Shown here: piece after piece, positions 24,250 through 31,214 of the stretch | Position numbering within the stretch: the stretch's first letter is position 1 | How the letters are laid out: every line of letters starts with the position of its first letter | NCBI GenBank assembly: GCA_937926515.1 | Contig: CALAZZ010000300.1 | Location: 1 to 31,214, forward strand | Length of the DNA: 31,214 bases | Direction: 5' to 3' | From: an uncultured Bacteroidales bacterium | Lineage (GTDB): Bacteria > Bacteroidota > Bacteroidia > Bacteroidales > F082 | Notes under the pieces: model-generated | Told to the model about the DNA's origin: nothing | What the model saw: the letters and a program-made list of their open reading frames with translations, nothing else | Databases searched by the model: none | Made by a program: the position numbers and the translations under genes

Positions 24250-25215
24250 GTGGCGGAGCTTCAGCGATTCCGTTCAAATGGTAAGTTGCTTATCACAGGC
24301 GAGTATCTTGTGTTGAGAGGTGCTACTGCATTGGCAGTGCCCCTTCAGTTGGGACAATCCTTAAGCATATCACAAAATCATACCGGTGGGCCCGGAAAGC
24401 TTATATGGAATGCTTTCACTCCCAAAAACAATTGGTTCAAAGCTGTGTTTGCATTGCCTGAACTCAATATACTGGAAACTGATGATATGCCTAAGGCAGC
24501 TAAACTTCAAAGTATTTTGCTAACCTTAAGGCAGCTTAAAAAAGGACTTTTTAACTGGAATACCGATTATCGGGTAGATACCCGCCTGGAATTTCAGCCC
24601 GAATGGGGTTTGGGTTCCAGTTCAACTCTTCTTGTCAACCTTGCCCAATGGGCAGGTGTTGACCCTTACACCTTGCTTAACTTTTCAATAGGCGGATCAG
24701 GATACGATATTGCATGTGCAATGACTGAAAATCCCATTTTCTATACCCTCGAAAAGCTAAGGCCAAGGGCTCAGCAAGTAAACTTCAAGCCTAAATTTGC
24801 CGATTATTTGTATTTTGTTTACCTGGGACAAAAGCAGGATTCAGAAATGGGAATACAATATTTTAACAAGTATGTGGGCGATAAGAACCTCACTTCGGTA
24901 TCGAAATTGATTAGCAAGATAAGCCATGAAATGGCAGTGACGGATTCATTTGAAAGATTCTGCGAACTTAGTGAGGAACACGAATCAATCATATCAGGTA
25001 TAATTTTAACACCTGCTCTGGCTACACAATTTCCTGATTTTAAAGGAAAAATTAAATCGCTTGGGGCGTGGGGCGGCGATTTTGCAATGGTCATGTATGA
25101 AGGGGAAAAATCAGATTTACTGCGCTATTTTGCCGGCCAAGGCTTGCATACATTGTTTACATTCAATGAACTTGTCATTGACCAGGCAAATGCCCAGGCC
25201 AGATCAAACAACTAA
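24250..25215 (+). CDS. GYDIA-type GHMP kinase, presumed phosphomevalonate kinase
   Basis: 321 residues, GTG start 2 bases after the mvaA stop. GHMP features are present: an N-terminal KLLITGEYLVLRGATALAVPL (the GEY strand and helix), the ATP loop EWGLGSSSTLLVNLA, the GYDIA signature in GGSGYDIACAM, and a C-terminal SLGAWGGDFAMVMY replacing the usual glycine-rich GxGGG segment. This matches the Bacteroidota family named GYDIA GHMP kinase, found in mevalonate gene clusters that lack a normal phosphomevalonate kinase. Position between HMG-CoA reductase and diphosphomevalonate decarboxylase implies it phosphorylates mevalonate 5-phosphate. That substrate is inferred from context, not from a sequence signature. 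Confidence 0.88.
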   Translation: MAELQRFRSNGKLLITGEYLVLRGATALAVPLQLGQSLSISQNHTGGPGKLIWNAFTPKNNWFKAVFALPELNILETDDMPKAAKLQSILLTLRQLKKGLFNWNTDYRVDTRLEFQPEWGLGSSSTLLVNLAQWAGVDPYTLLNFSIGGSGYDIACAMTENPIFYTLEKLRPRAQQVNFKPKFADYLYFVYLGQKQDSEMGIQYFNKYVGDKNLTSVSKLISKISHEMAVTDSFERFCELSEEHESIISGIILTPALATQFPDFKGKIKSLGAWGGDFAMVMYEGEKSDLLRYFAGQGLHTLFTFNELVIDQANAQARSNN

Positions 25216-25269
25216 CACATTTATCGAAGGTTAGGTATAAAAGGTTTTTGTATAAAAATTTCAATTAAA

Positions 25270-26379
25270 ATGCAATCAAAAGACAAGAATCCATATCATC
25301 GTTATATTCAAGAGGCTTTTAATCCTGAAGCAATACCGGACAAAGGGGGAAAGGTTGGTTGGCAAAGCCCCTCAAATATTGCCATTGTGAAATACTGGGG
25401 GAAATTTGGACTGCAGCTGCCACGAAATGCATCAATAAGTTTCACGCTCAAAGAGGCACAAAGCCAAACCACCATTCAATACAAAACGAAGAGTCAAAAA
25501 GGCATGTCTTTCCATTTTTTGTTCGAAGGAAAGGAACAGCCACACTTTTCTGACAAAATCGGAAAATATCTGCATGCTTTGCTCCCCTATTTCCCTTTTC
25601 TTGAATTCCTTGATATGCACATTGAAAGCAGCAATACTTTTCCACATTCCTCAGGGATTGCCTCATCAGCATCAGCCATGAGCGCACTGATCATGTGTTT
25701 GATCGATATTGAACAGCAGTTCTCCGAAAAGCCAAAACATCAGGATCATATCTTACAAAAGGCATCCTACCTGGCCAGGCTGGGCTCCGGCAGTGCAGCG
25801 CGTTCGCTGTTTCCATATGCTGCATCTTGGGGGCTGAACGATTCGATTGCGGGCAGCAGCAATTACTTTGCAAGCCCTTTAAGCGGTCATATTCATAAAG
25901 TTTTTAAGTCGTATCATGACAGCATACTCATCATTAGCGGAAAAGAAAAGGCTGTTCCGAGCCGTGCAGGACATGAACTGATGGAAAACAATCCGTTCGC
26001 GATGGTTCGCTATTCATTGGCAAAGGCTAACATCAGCAAGCTAATGGATATATTGAACAAAGGTGATCTGGAAGGGTTTTGTCAGGTAACTGAGTCTGAG
26101 GCCTTACAATTACATGCGCTAATGATGACATCAGAACCATCCTATATGCTATTGGAACCCCAAACCATTGGGGCCATCAAAGCTGTCCGTTCGTTCAGGA
26201 AAGAAACCGGCATCCCGGTTTGTTTTACACTTGATGCAGGACCCAATCTTCATTTACTTTATCCGGATGAAAATGCGGATCAGGTTAAAGATTTGATAAT
26301 AAATGAACTTGTCAGTTATTGTCACCAAAAGCAATGGATTAATGACCAACTTGGCGAAGGTCCTTCCAAACTGTTTTAG
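25270..26379 (+). CDS. mvaD: Diphosphomevalonate decarboxylase
   Basis: 369 residues, a little longer than the usual 320-340, with an N-terminal extension before the WQSPSNIAIVKYWGK motif. The enzyme uses ATP to convert mevalonate 5-diphosphate to isopentenyl diphosphate, releasing CO2. Other family motifs: NASISFTL, SGIASSASAMSALIM (phosphate loop), ARLGSGSAARSLF and CFTLDAGPNLHLLYP with the catalytic Asp. It ends with a TAG one base before the next gene, implying tight coupling. A 54-base gap separates it from the GYDIA kinase. Assignment is secure. Confidence 0.95.
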   Translation: MQSKDKNPYHRYIQEAFNPEAIPDKGGKVGWQSPSNIAIVKYWGKFGLQLPRNASISFTLKEAQSQTTIQYKTKSQKGMSFHFLFEGKEQPHFSDKIGKYLHALLPYFPFLEFLDMHIESSNTFPHSSGIASSASAMSALIMCLIDIEQQFSEKPKHQDHILQKASYLARLGSGSAARSLFPYAASWGLNDSIAGSSNYFASPLSGHIHKVFKSYHDSILIISGKEKAVPSRAGHELMENNPFAMVRYSLAKANISKLMDILNKGDLEGFCQVTESEALQLHALMMTSEPSYMLLEPQTIGAIKAVRSFRKETGIPVCFTLDAGPNLHLLYPDENADQVKDLIINELVSYCHQKQWINDQLGEGPSKLF

Positions 26380-26380
26380 T

Positions 26381-27280
26381 ATGATGGAAAAGAGGCAATA
26401 CTTCTTTAGTAAGATTATGCTATTTGGCGAGTACAGCCTAATGCTAGGTTCTTCCGCACTTACCGTTCCTTTCGAAAATTATTTTGGTAAATGGGCATAC
26501 CGGGAAGACTCCTCTGCAAAAGAGTTAATTGAAGAATCAAGGGCTTATTTGACCGAATTGTTGGATTATCTGTTGCGACATCAGGCTTTGGTCCTAAAAT
26601 TAGATCTTCCTTTGTTCAGAAAAGAACTTGAACAAGGCCTGTATTTCGATTCCAATATTCCGGTGGCATACGGAGTGGGAAGTTCTGGAGCTTTGGTAGC
26701 TGCGGTATTTGATAGGTATGCCATTTGGCAGCCAGCAGATTATAATGAACTTAAAAAAACATTTGCTTTGATGGAAAGCCATTTTCACGGCCAAAGTTCA
26801 GGTATTGATCCGCTCAGTTGTTATCTTGGACAACCTTTACTGATCCGAGGGTTTAACATCCTTCCCATTGAAATGAACATTAAGGTGGGTGGCAGACAGA
26901 TGGGTATGTTCTTACTTAACACCAAAATTAAAGGAAAGACCGGACCATTGGTAGAATATTTCAAGCAACAATTGGCACACTATGGTTTTTTTAAGAAAGT
27001 GCGGGATGTGATGATTGCTGAAACCAACAATTGTGTGGATGCGATTTTGATGGAACAGGATGAGGAATTCTACAAGTCATTGCACAAACTATCCGAATTT
27101 CAATATCAATATTTGCATCCCATGATACCTGACACATTTTTGCCTTTATGGAAAAAAGGGCTAGAGCAAGGAGAATATCTACTGAAGCTCTGTGGATCAG
27201 GTGGTGGTGGATTTCTACTTGGTTTTACCAGACATGAAAAACCTGCTTTTAAGGATGCTGAGCTTGTATGGATTGAGTAA
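26381..27280 (+). CDS. mvaK1: GHMP kinase, mevalonate kinase-like
   Basis: 299 residues. I start at the ATG at 26381 (the next ATG at 26384 is equally possible), one base after the mvaD stop; an in-frame upstream ATG at 26303 would overlap mvaD by 77 bases and precede the conserved KIMLFGEYSLMLGSSALTVP opening. The ATP loop is VAYGVGSSGALVAA, a catalytic-Asp region is HFHGQSSGIDPLSCYLG, and the C-terminal KLCGSGGGGFLLGF is the third GHMP motif. By family and position it phosphorylates mevalonate at C5, the first kinase step. With the GYDIA kinase the block has both kinase slots. The exact split of substrates between the two kinases is inferred. Confidence 0.9.
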   Translation: MMEKRQYFFSKIMLFGEYSLMLGSSALTVPFENYFGKWAYREDSSAKELIEESRAYLTELLDYLLRHQALVLKLDLPLFRKELEQGLYFDSNIPVAYGVGSSGALVAAVFDRYAIWQPADYNELKKTFALMESHFHGQSSGIDPLSCYLGQPLLIRGFNILPIEMNIKVGGRQMGMFLLNTKIKGKTGPLVEYFKQQLAHYGFFKKVRDVMIAETNNCVDAILMEQDEEFYKSLHKLSEFQYQYLHPMIPDTFLPLWKKGLEQGEYLLKLCGSGGGGFLLGFTRHEKPAFKDAELVWIE

Positions 27281-27317
27281 ACATGTCTCTACTCCTACCA
27301 CTGTTCAGGTAAAGGAC

Positions 27318-27353
27318 AAAAAAACCCATCCCAAGTATTATCAGGATGGGTTT
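27318..27353 (-). terminator. Rho-independent terminator of hsp20, possibly bidirectional
   Basis: A perfect 10-base stem, AAACCCATCC (27322-27331) with GGATGGGTTT (27344-27353), has a 12-base loop. On the minus strand the stem runs into seven T, a classic terminator after hsp20. On the plus strand the T run is only three, so ending the mevalonate operon here would be weaker. Confidence 0.8.
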
Positions 27354-27371
27354 AGATCTCTTAATGATTAC

Positions 27372-27803
27372 TTATGATATAGCGATTTCACGATTTATAG
27401 CTACCCTTGCTTCTTCGCGTTTTGGTAGTTTGACAGTTAAGATACCATCTTTGTAATCAGCCTTTATTTTTTCCAGATCAACCGACTTTGGCAAAGTGAA
27501 CGTGCGACAGAATGAGCTGTAGGCAAACTCTCTGCGTGTCCATCTTTCATTGGTTTGATCGTCCTCCTGCTTTTGCTCTGACGAGATACTCAGTACGTTA
27601 TTGTCGAGGTTGATTTTGAAGTCTTTCTTGCTCATCCCCGGTGCAGCAAGGTCGAGAATAAATGCGTCTTCACTCTCACGGATATTAACTGCAGGAACCA
27701 TTTTTTCCGCTTCGCTGCCACGGCTGAAAATGTTCTTGTCAAAATCTTCCATAAGCTCTGCTAATAAGCTAGAAGGTTGATGTTTAAATCTAATTAAGTT
27801 CAT
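27372..27803 (-). CDS. Hsp20-family small heat shock protein
   Basis: 143 residues. The alpha-crystallin domain runs from about residue 38 to 133: VPAVNIRESEDAFILDLAAPG, FKINLDNNVLSISSE, and the FCRTFTLPKSVDLEKIKADYKDGILTVKLPK core. The C-terminal tail VAINREIAIS contains an I-x-I-like contact motif. By family it is an ATP-independent chaperone forming oligomers that hold unfolding proteins. A strong AAGGAGG lies 7-8 bases before the ATG. It is a single-gene unit with its own terminator, diverging from prfC across a region with an inverted repeat. Stress induction is likely but no known heat-shock element is recognised. Confidence 0.95.
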   Translation of the reverse strand: MNLIRFKHQPSSLLAELMEDFDKNIFSRGSEAEKMVPAVNIRESEDAFILDLAAPGMSKKDFKINLDNNVLSISSEQKQEDDQTNERWTRREFAYSSFCRTFTLPKSVDLEKIKADYKDGILTVKLPKREEARVAINREIAIS

Positions 27804-27906
27804 TTTTTGTCCTCCTTATGTTTGGTTATTAATTTTAAACTTTTTCACTTGCTTACTGTCAAATTTTATTCCATGCATTGTACAGCAAAATATTTGCCAA
27901 TAATAC

Positions 27907-27949
27907 GCCATTATGTCATAATAGCTTGATAATGAGCTGTCATAATGGC
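27907..27949. promoter_or_regulatory. Inverted and direct repeats between hsp20 and prfC
   Basis: GCCATTATG (27907-27915) and CATAATGGC (27941-27949) are a perfect 9-base inverted repeat. Two direct copies of GTCATAAT (27915-27922 and 27939-27946) and an inner AGCT/AGCT pair sit within it. It lies about 100 bases from each divergent gene, a fair place for a shared operator. The regulator is unknown. Confidence 0.4.
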
Positions 27950-28022
27950 ACTTTAATGGACAGATTTTAAAGGAACAGCTGGCAGTTATGTGGTATGACT
28001 TCCTCAGCCTGATCGAAAAGTT

Positions 28023-28030
28023 TACTTTTG
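28023..28030 (+). promoter_or_regulatory. prfC -7 box TACTTTTG
   Basis: An exact TAnnTTTG ends 19 bases before the ATG at 28050. It probably drives prfC and possibly the downstream rsmE pair. Confidence 0.55.
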
Positions 28031-28049
28031 CGCAAAATAAAATTCTGGA

Positions 28050-29624
28050 ATGAGTTTGAAGAAGGAAATCAACCGCCGAAGAACATTCGCCATTATCAGC
28101 CACCCCGATGCAGGTAAGACAACACTTACGGAAAAGTTATTGCTTTTTGGCGGGGCCATTCAGGTTGCGGGTGCAGTAAAGTCCAATAAGATCAAGAAAA
28201 CTGCCACCTCCGACTGGATGGAAATAGAACGCCAGCGTGGAATATCGGTAGCCACTTCGGTAATGGGTTTTGAATACAACAATTTGATGATCAATATTCT
28301 GGACACCCCCGGTCACCAGGATTTTGCTGAAGACACATTTCGTACACTCACTGCTGTTGATAGCGTAGTAGTGGTGATTGATGTTGCTAAAGGCGTTGAG
28401 CCACAAACAGAGAAACTGGTGAAAGTGTGCAGAATGCGCAAAACACCCATTATGATTTTTATCAATAAGCTCGACAGATTGGGTAAAGATGGTTTTGAAT
28501 TATTGGATGAGTTGGAACAAAAGCTTGAACTAAGGGTCACACCATTGAGTTGGCCAATAAATATGGGACCTGCATTCAAAGGCGTTTACAATTTGTTTGA
28601 TCGCAGCCTCTACCTGTTTGAACCATCCAAGCAAACGGTTGAACAAGGGCTCGCATTAGAAGAACTCGAACATGAGGACCTGGATAAATACCTCGGAAAA
28701 GATGCTGTTGCCCTGCGCGAAGAGGTTCATTTGATTGATGGTGTTTATCCTGAATTTAATAGAAATGAATACCTGAATGGCGATATCTGCCCTGTATTCT
28801 TTGGAAGTGCATTGAATAATTTTGGGGTTCAGGAACTGCTGGATTGTTTTATCAGGATAGCACCTACGCCTATCGGGCGCGATTCGGAAGAACGCCATGT
28901 TGATCCTGCTGAGGAACAGTTTACAGGTTTTGTTTTTAAAATCCATGCCAATATGGATCCCAATCACCGCGACCGTATTGCTTTTGTCCGTGTTGTATCA
29001 GGCAAGTTCGAGCGTAACAAACCATACCATCATGTGCGCCTGAAGCGAAAATTGAAATTTTCAAATCCTACTGCTTTCATGGCGCAAAAGAAGTCGGTAG
29101 TTGAAGAAATGTATCCTGGGGATATCGTTGGCTTATACGATGCAGGAAATTTTAAAATTGGTGATACTTTAAGTGAAGGTGAGGACCTTCACTACAAAGG
29201 CATTCCAAGTTTTTCACCCGAGTTGTTTCGTTATGTTGAAAATGCTGATCCGCTAAAATCAAAGCAATTGGCCAAAGGCCTCGATCAGCTTACTGATGAG
29301 GGGGTGGCACAGCTGTTTACCGGAAAAGCCACCGGCCGAAAAATTATCGGTACGGTGGGGGCTCTTCAGTTTGAAGTCATACAATACCGGCTTTTGCATG
29401 AATATGGTGCAAGCTGCCGGTACGAACCCATTAAATTATATAAAACAGCATGGATCACCAGTGACAACAAGAACATGCTAGAAGATTTCAAGATGAGAAA
29501 AGCTGATTTACTCGCACTGGATAAGGAAGGCAGGGATGTTTTTCTTGCAGATTCGCCCTATGCTTTACAAACGGCACAGGAAAAATATCCGGCTATCAAA
29601 TTTCACTTTAACTCGGAATTTTAA
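28050..29624 (+). CDS. prfC: Peptide chain release factor 3
   Basis: RF3 is a GTPase that removes RF1/RF2 from the ribosome after peptide release. The 524-residue protein is of normal length. G1 is ISHPDAGKTTLTEKLL (Lys 23), with the switch region KKTATSDWMEIERQRGISVATSV, G3 ILDTPGHQDF and G4 FINKLDR. TSDWMEIE and RGISV distinguish RF3 from EF-G. The middle and C-terminal domains (FVFKIHANMDPNHRDRIAF, HVRLKRKLKFSNPTAFMA, VGALQFEVIQYRL) match RF3. It has its own -7 box and diverges from hsp20; rsmE follows after 55 bases, so they may be co-transcribed. Confidence 0.96.
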   Translation: MSLKKEINRRRTFAIISHPDAGKTTLTEKLLLFGGAIQVAGAVKSNKIKKTATSDWMEIERQRGISVATSVMGFEYNNLMINILDTPGHQDFAEDTFRTLTAVDSVVVVIDVAKGVEPQTEKLVKVCRMRKTPIMIFINKLDRLGKDGFELLDELEQKLELRVTPLSWPINMGPAFKGVYNLFDRSLYLFEPSKQTVEQGLALEELEHEDLDKYLGKDAVALREEVHLIDGVYPEFNRNEYLNGDICPVFFGSALNNFGVQELLDCFIRIAPTPIGRDSEERHVDPAEEQFTGFVFKIHANMDPNHRDRIAFVRVVSGKFERNKPYHHVRLKRKLKFSNPTAFMAQKKSVVEEMYPGDIVGLYDAGNFKIGDTLSEGEDLHYKGIPSFSPELFRYVENADPLKSKQLAKGLDQLTDEGVAQLFTGKATGRKIIGTVGALQFEVIQYRLLHEYGASCRYEPIKLYKTAWITSDNKNMLEDFKMRKADLLALDKEGRDVFLADSPYALQTAQEKYPAIKFHFNSEF

Positions 29625-29679
29625 TAATTTCACAATCTGTCATAGAATAAATTATACAGGCTTATAAACCCTCAATCAG

Positions 29680-30390
29680 ATGCACATTTCATACCTTCCC
29701 GAGGCTGAAATTGGTTTTCAAATCCTTACTGAGGATGAATCAAAGCATTGTGTGCGAGTTCTTCGCATGCAGCAAGGTGATCCGCTATTGGTCACCAACG
29801 GGTCAGGGTTGTTGTTTCAGGCCAGGATCCATGATGCACATCCGAAACGCTGTGTAATTGAATTGCTCTCAGCCGAGAAGGGAAATGATCACTGGCCTTA
29901 CCACTTGCATATTGCCATTGCTCCAACCAAAAACAACGATAGACTGGAATGGTTCCTGGAAAAAGCAACCGAAATTGGTATCGATGAGATCAGCCTGTTT
30001 TCCGCTTACCATTCAGAACGCAGAACAGTAAATCCGGAACGCCTGCATAAGCTGTTGGTTTCAGCTATGAAGCAAAGCATTAAATCGCGCTTGCCTATCC
30101 TAAACCAAATGATTGATTTTAAACGGTTTGTTACACAAAAACATGATGGTCAAAAATACATCGCCTGGATTGATGACACCGTGAAGGAATTATTGGTAAA
30201 CGACTGCCGTAATGGAAACAACTGTCTGATAATGATTGGGCCTGAAGGCGACTTTAGCCGCGAAGAAGTTAATTTAGCTATTGATAATGGATTTAAACCA
30301 ATAAGTTTGGGCAATGCCCGTTTAAGAACTGAAACCGCTGCCCTGGTTGCTTGCCACACCGTGCAGTTGATTAATCAAATGAAAAGATGA
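29680..30390 (+). CDS. rsmE: 16S rRNA (uracil1498-N3)-methyltransferase
   Basis: RsmE is a SPOUT methyltransferase that methylates U1498 of 16S rRNA in the 30S subunit. The 236 residues include an N-terminal PUA-like part (KHCVRVLRMQQGDPLLVTNGSG), the conserved PTKNNDRLEWFLEKATEIGID, and the C-terminal knot motifs IMIGPEGDFSREEV and SLGNARLRTETAALVACH. Length is normal. Its stop overlaps the start of the next gene by 4 bases (ATGA), so the two are translationally coupled. Firm assignment. Confidence 0.95.
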   Translation: MHISYLPEAEIGFQILTEDESKHCVRVLRMQQGDPLLVTNGSGLLFQARIHDAHPKRCVIELLSAEKGNDHWPYHLHIAIAPTKNNDRLEWFLEKATEIGIDEISLFSAYHSERRTVNPERLHKLLVSAMKQSIKSRLPILNQMIDFKRFVTQKHDGQKYIAWIDDTVKELLVNDCRNGNNCLIMIGPEGDFSREEVNLAIDNGFKPISLGNARLRTETAALVACHTVQLINQMKR

Positions 30391-31040
30391 TGAAACAGTT
30401 ATTTACAATGGTTTTTGCTATTGCAGCCCTGACAACAATGGCCCAGGCTGACTTCCAGATCGCCTTGCTTAAATATGGCGGTGGTGGCGATTGGTATGCC
30501 AATCCCACTTCATTGCCAAACCTGGTTGCATTTACTAATGAAAATCTGGGAACAAACATAAGCAATGATATTGCAACTGTTGAGACCGGCAGCCCGGATC
30601 TCTTCAATTATCCCTTTATTCATATGACAGGACATGGAAATGTGTTTTTCACAGCTACCGAAGCACAAAACCTAAGAACCTATATGATTTCAGGTGGCTT
30701 TTTGCATATTGATGACAACTATGGGCTTGATCCCTATGTGCGCCCTCAGATGAAAAAAGTGTTCCCTGAACTTGATTTTGTGGAGTTGCCTTTTGACCAC
30801 CCAATTTATCATCAGCAATTTGAATTTCCTAACGGCCTGCCAAAAATTCACGAACACGATGGCAAACCTCCACAAGGTTTTGGATTGATCTATGAAGGGC
30901 GCCTGGTGTGTTTCTATTCATACGAAACTGATCTTGGAAATGGATGGGAAGATCAGGAAGTACATGGCAACAGCGAAGAAACCAGGTTGAAGGCTTTACG
31001 CATGGGAGCTAATTTACTGCAGTATGTTTTTACACGATAA
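30387..31040 (+). CDS. Secreted DUF4159-family protein
   Basis: 217 residues with a signal peptide (MMKQLFTMVFAIAALTTMAQA, cleavage probably near residue 21). The core matches the DUF4159 family: QIALLKYGGGGDWYANP, YPFIHMTGHGNVFFTATEAQNLRTY and GGFLHIDDNYG, with a conserved region near DHPIYHQ. In other phyla this domain has a flavodoxin or glutamine-amidotransferase-like fold and is found in larger membrane proteins; here it is a standalone exported form. The start overlaps rsmE by 4 bases, so expression is tied to an rRNA methyltransferase, although this protein leaves the cytoplasm. The biochemical role is not known to me. Confidence 0.9.
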   Translation: MMKQLFTMVFAIAALTTMAQADFQIALLKYGGGGDWYANPTSLPNLVAFTNENLGTNISNDIATVETGSPDLFNYPFIHMTGHGNVFFTATEAQNLRTYMISGGFLHIDDNYGLDPYVRPQMKKVFPELDFVELPFDHPIYHQQFEFPNGLPKIHEHDGKPPQGFGLIYEGRLVCFYSYETDLGNGWEDQEVHGNSEETRLKALRMGANLLQYVFTR

Positions 31041-31214
31041 ACAGGCACATCAATAAATAAAAGCCACCACCCCATCATTATATTTCCTCTTTTCCTTATT
31101 GCAATCAAGCTGAATGCCTGATAATATATGCCTCATCATGTTGAATTGGCATCGAGTTTAGCCCATTATACTGAGTCGAAATTCAATATCTAAACAACTG
31201 ATTAAATTCCTAAT

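Noticed and set aside
1..31214. CRISPR array, insertion sequence, prophage or integron
   Set aside because: No regularly spaced repeats, transposase, integrase or phage gene was found; gene content is chromosomal housekeeping and envelope functions.

Overview
The window is a chromosomal segment of a member of the Bacteroidota. Four things point that way: a MurF-alanine racemase fusion, a secreted protein ending in a type IX secretion (T9SS) type A sorting domain, a lipoprotein-type Omp85 protein (TamL-like), and many promoters with the Bacteroidota -7 box TAnnTTTG, often only a few bases before the start codon. An intact mevalonate pathway block suggests a Flavobacteriia-like or related free-living lineage rather than a Bacteroides-type gut lineage, which normally uses the MEP pathway; this placement is an inference. 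I see no phage, insertion sequence, CRISPR array, rRNA or tRNA.

Layout. 1-1900: a BlaI-type repressor followed by a BlaR1-like M56 protease with a TonB C-terminal domain (minus strand, cut by the window edge), with a strongly palindromic control region. 1901-7345, plus strand: an orphan methyltransferase, an unknown two-TM protein with a PsbP/Mog1-like C-terminal part, rbfA, a second methyltransferase, an atypical SDR and a LolC/E-type permease with a TTG start. 7372-9448: rsmA (minus) and rtcB (plus), diverging from almost leaderless promoters. 9573-13403, minus: a small lipoprotein and a 1108-residue secreted six-Asp-box propeller protein. 13564-18692, plus: pdxA, murF-alr and a secreted alpha/beta hydrolase. 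18689-22508, minus: a TamL-like outer-membrane protein followed one base later by a RecD-like helicase. 22919-27280, plus: HMG-CoA reductase, a GYDIA-type GHMP kinase, diphosphomevalonate decarboxylase and a mevalonate-kinase-like GHMP kinase. 27372-31040: hsp20 (minus) diverging from prfC, then rsmE and a DUF4159 protein.

How the genes work together. The mevalonate block covers HMG-CoA to isopentenyl diphosphate; the GYDIA kinase fills the slot where phosphomevalonate kinase is expected. MurF-Alr joins D-alanine supply to use in peptidoglycan precursor synthesis. RbfA, RsmA, RsmE and RF3 are translation functions, and RtcB is RNA repair. The LolC/E permease, TamL and the BlaI/M56-TonB pair are envelope functions.

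I did not find a clearly new multi-gene system. The points most worth following up are the GYDIA kinase in the mevalonate operon, the BlaI operator array overlapping its promoter, the promoter-start overlaps that change gene starts, the TamL-helicase pairing, and the unknown two-TM PsbP-like protein.
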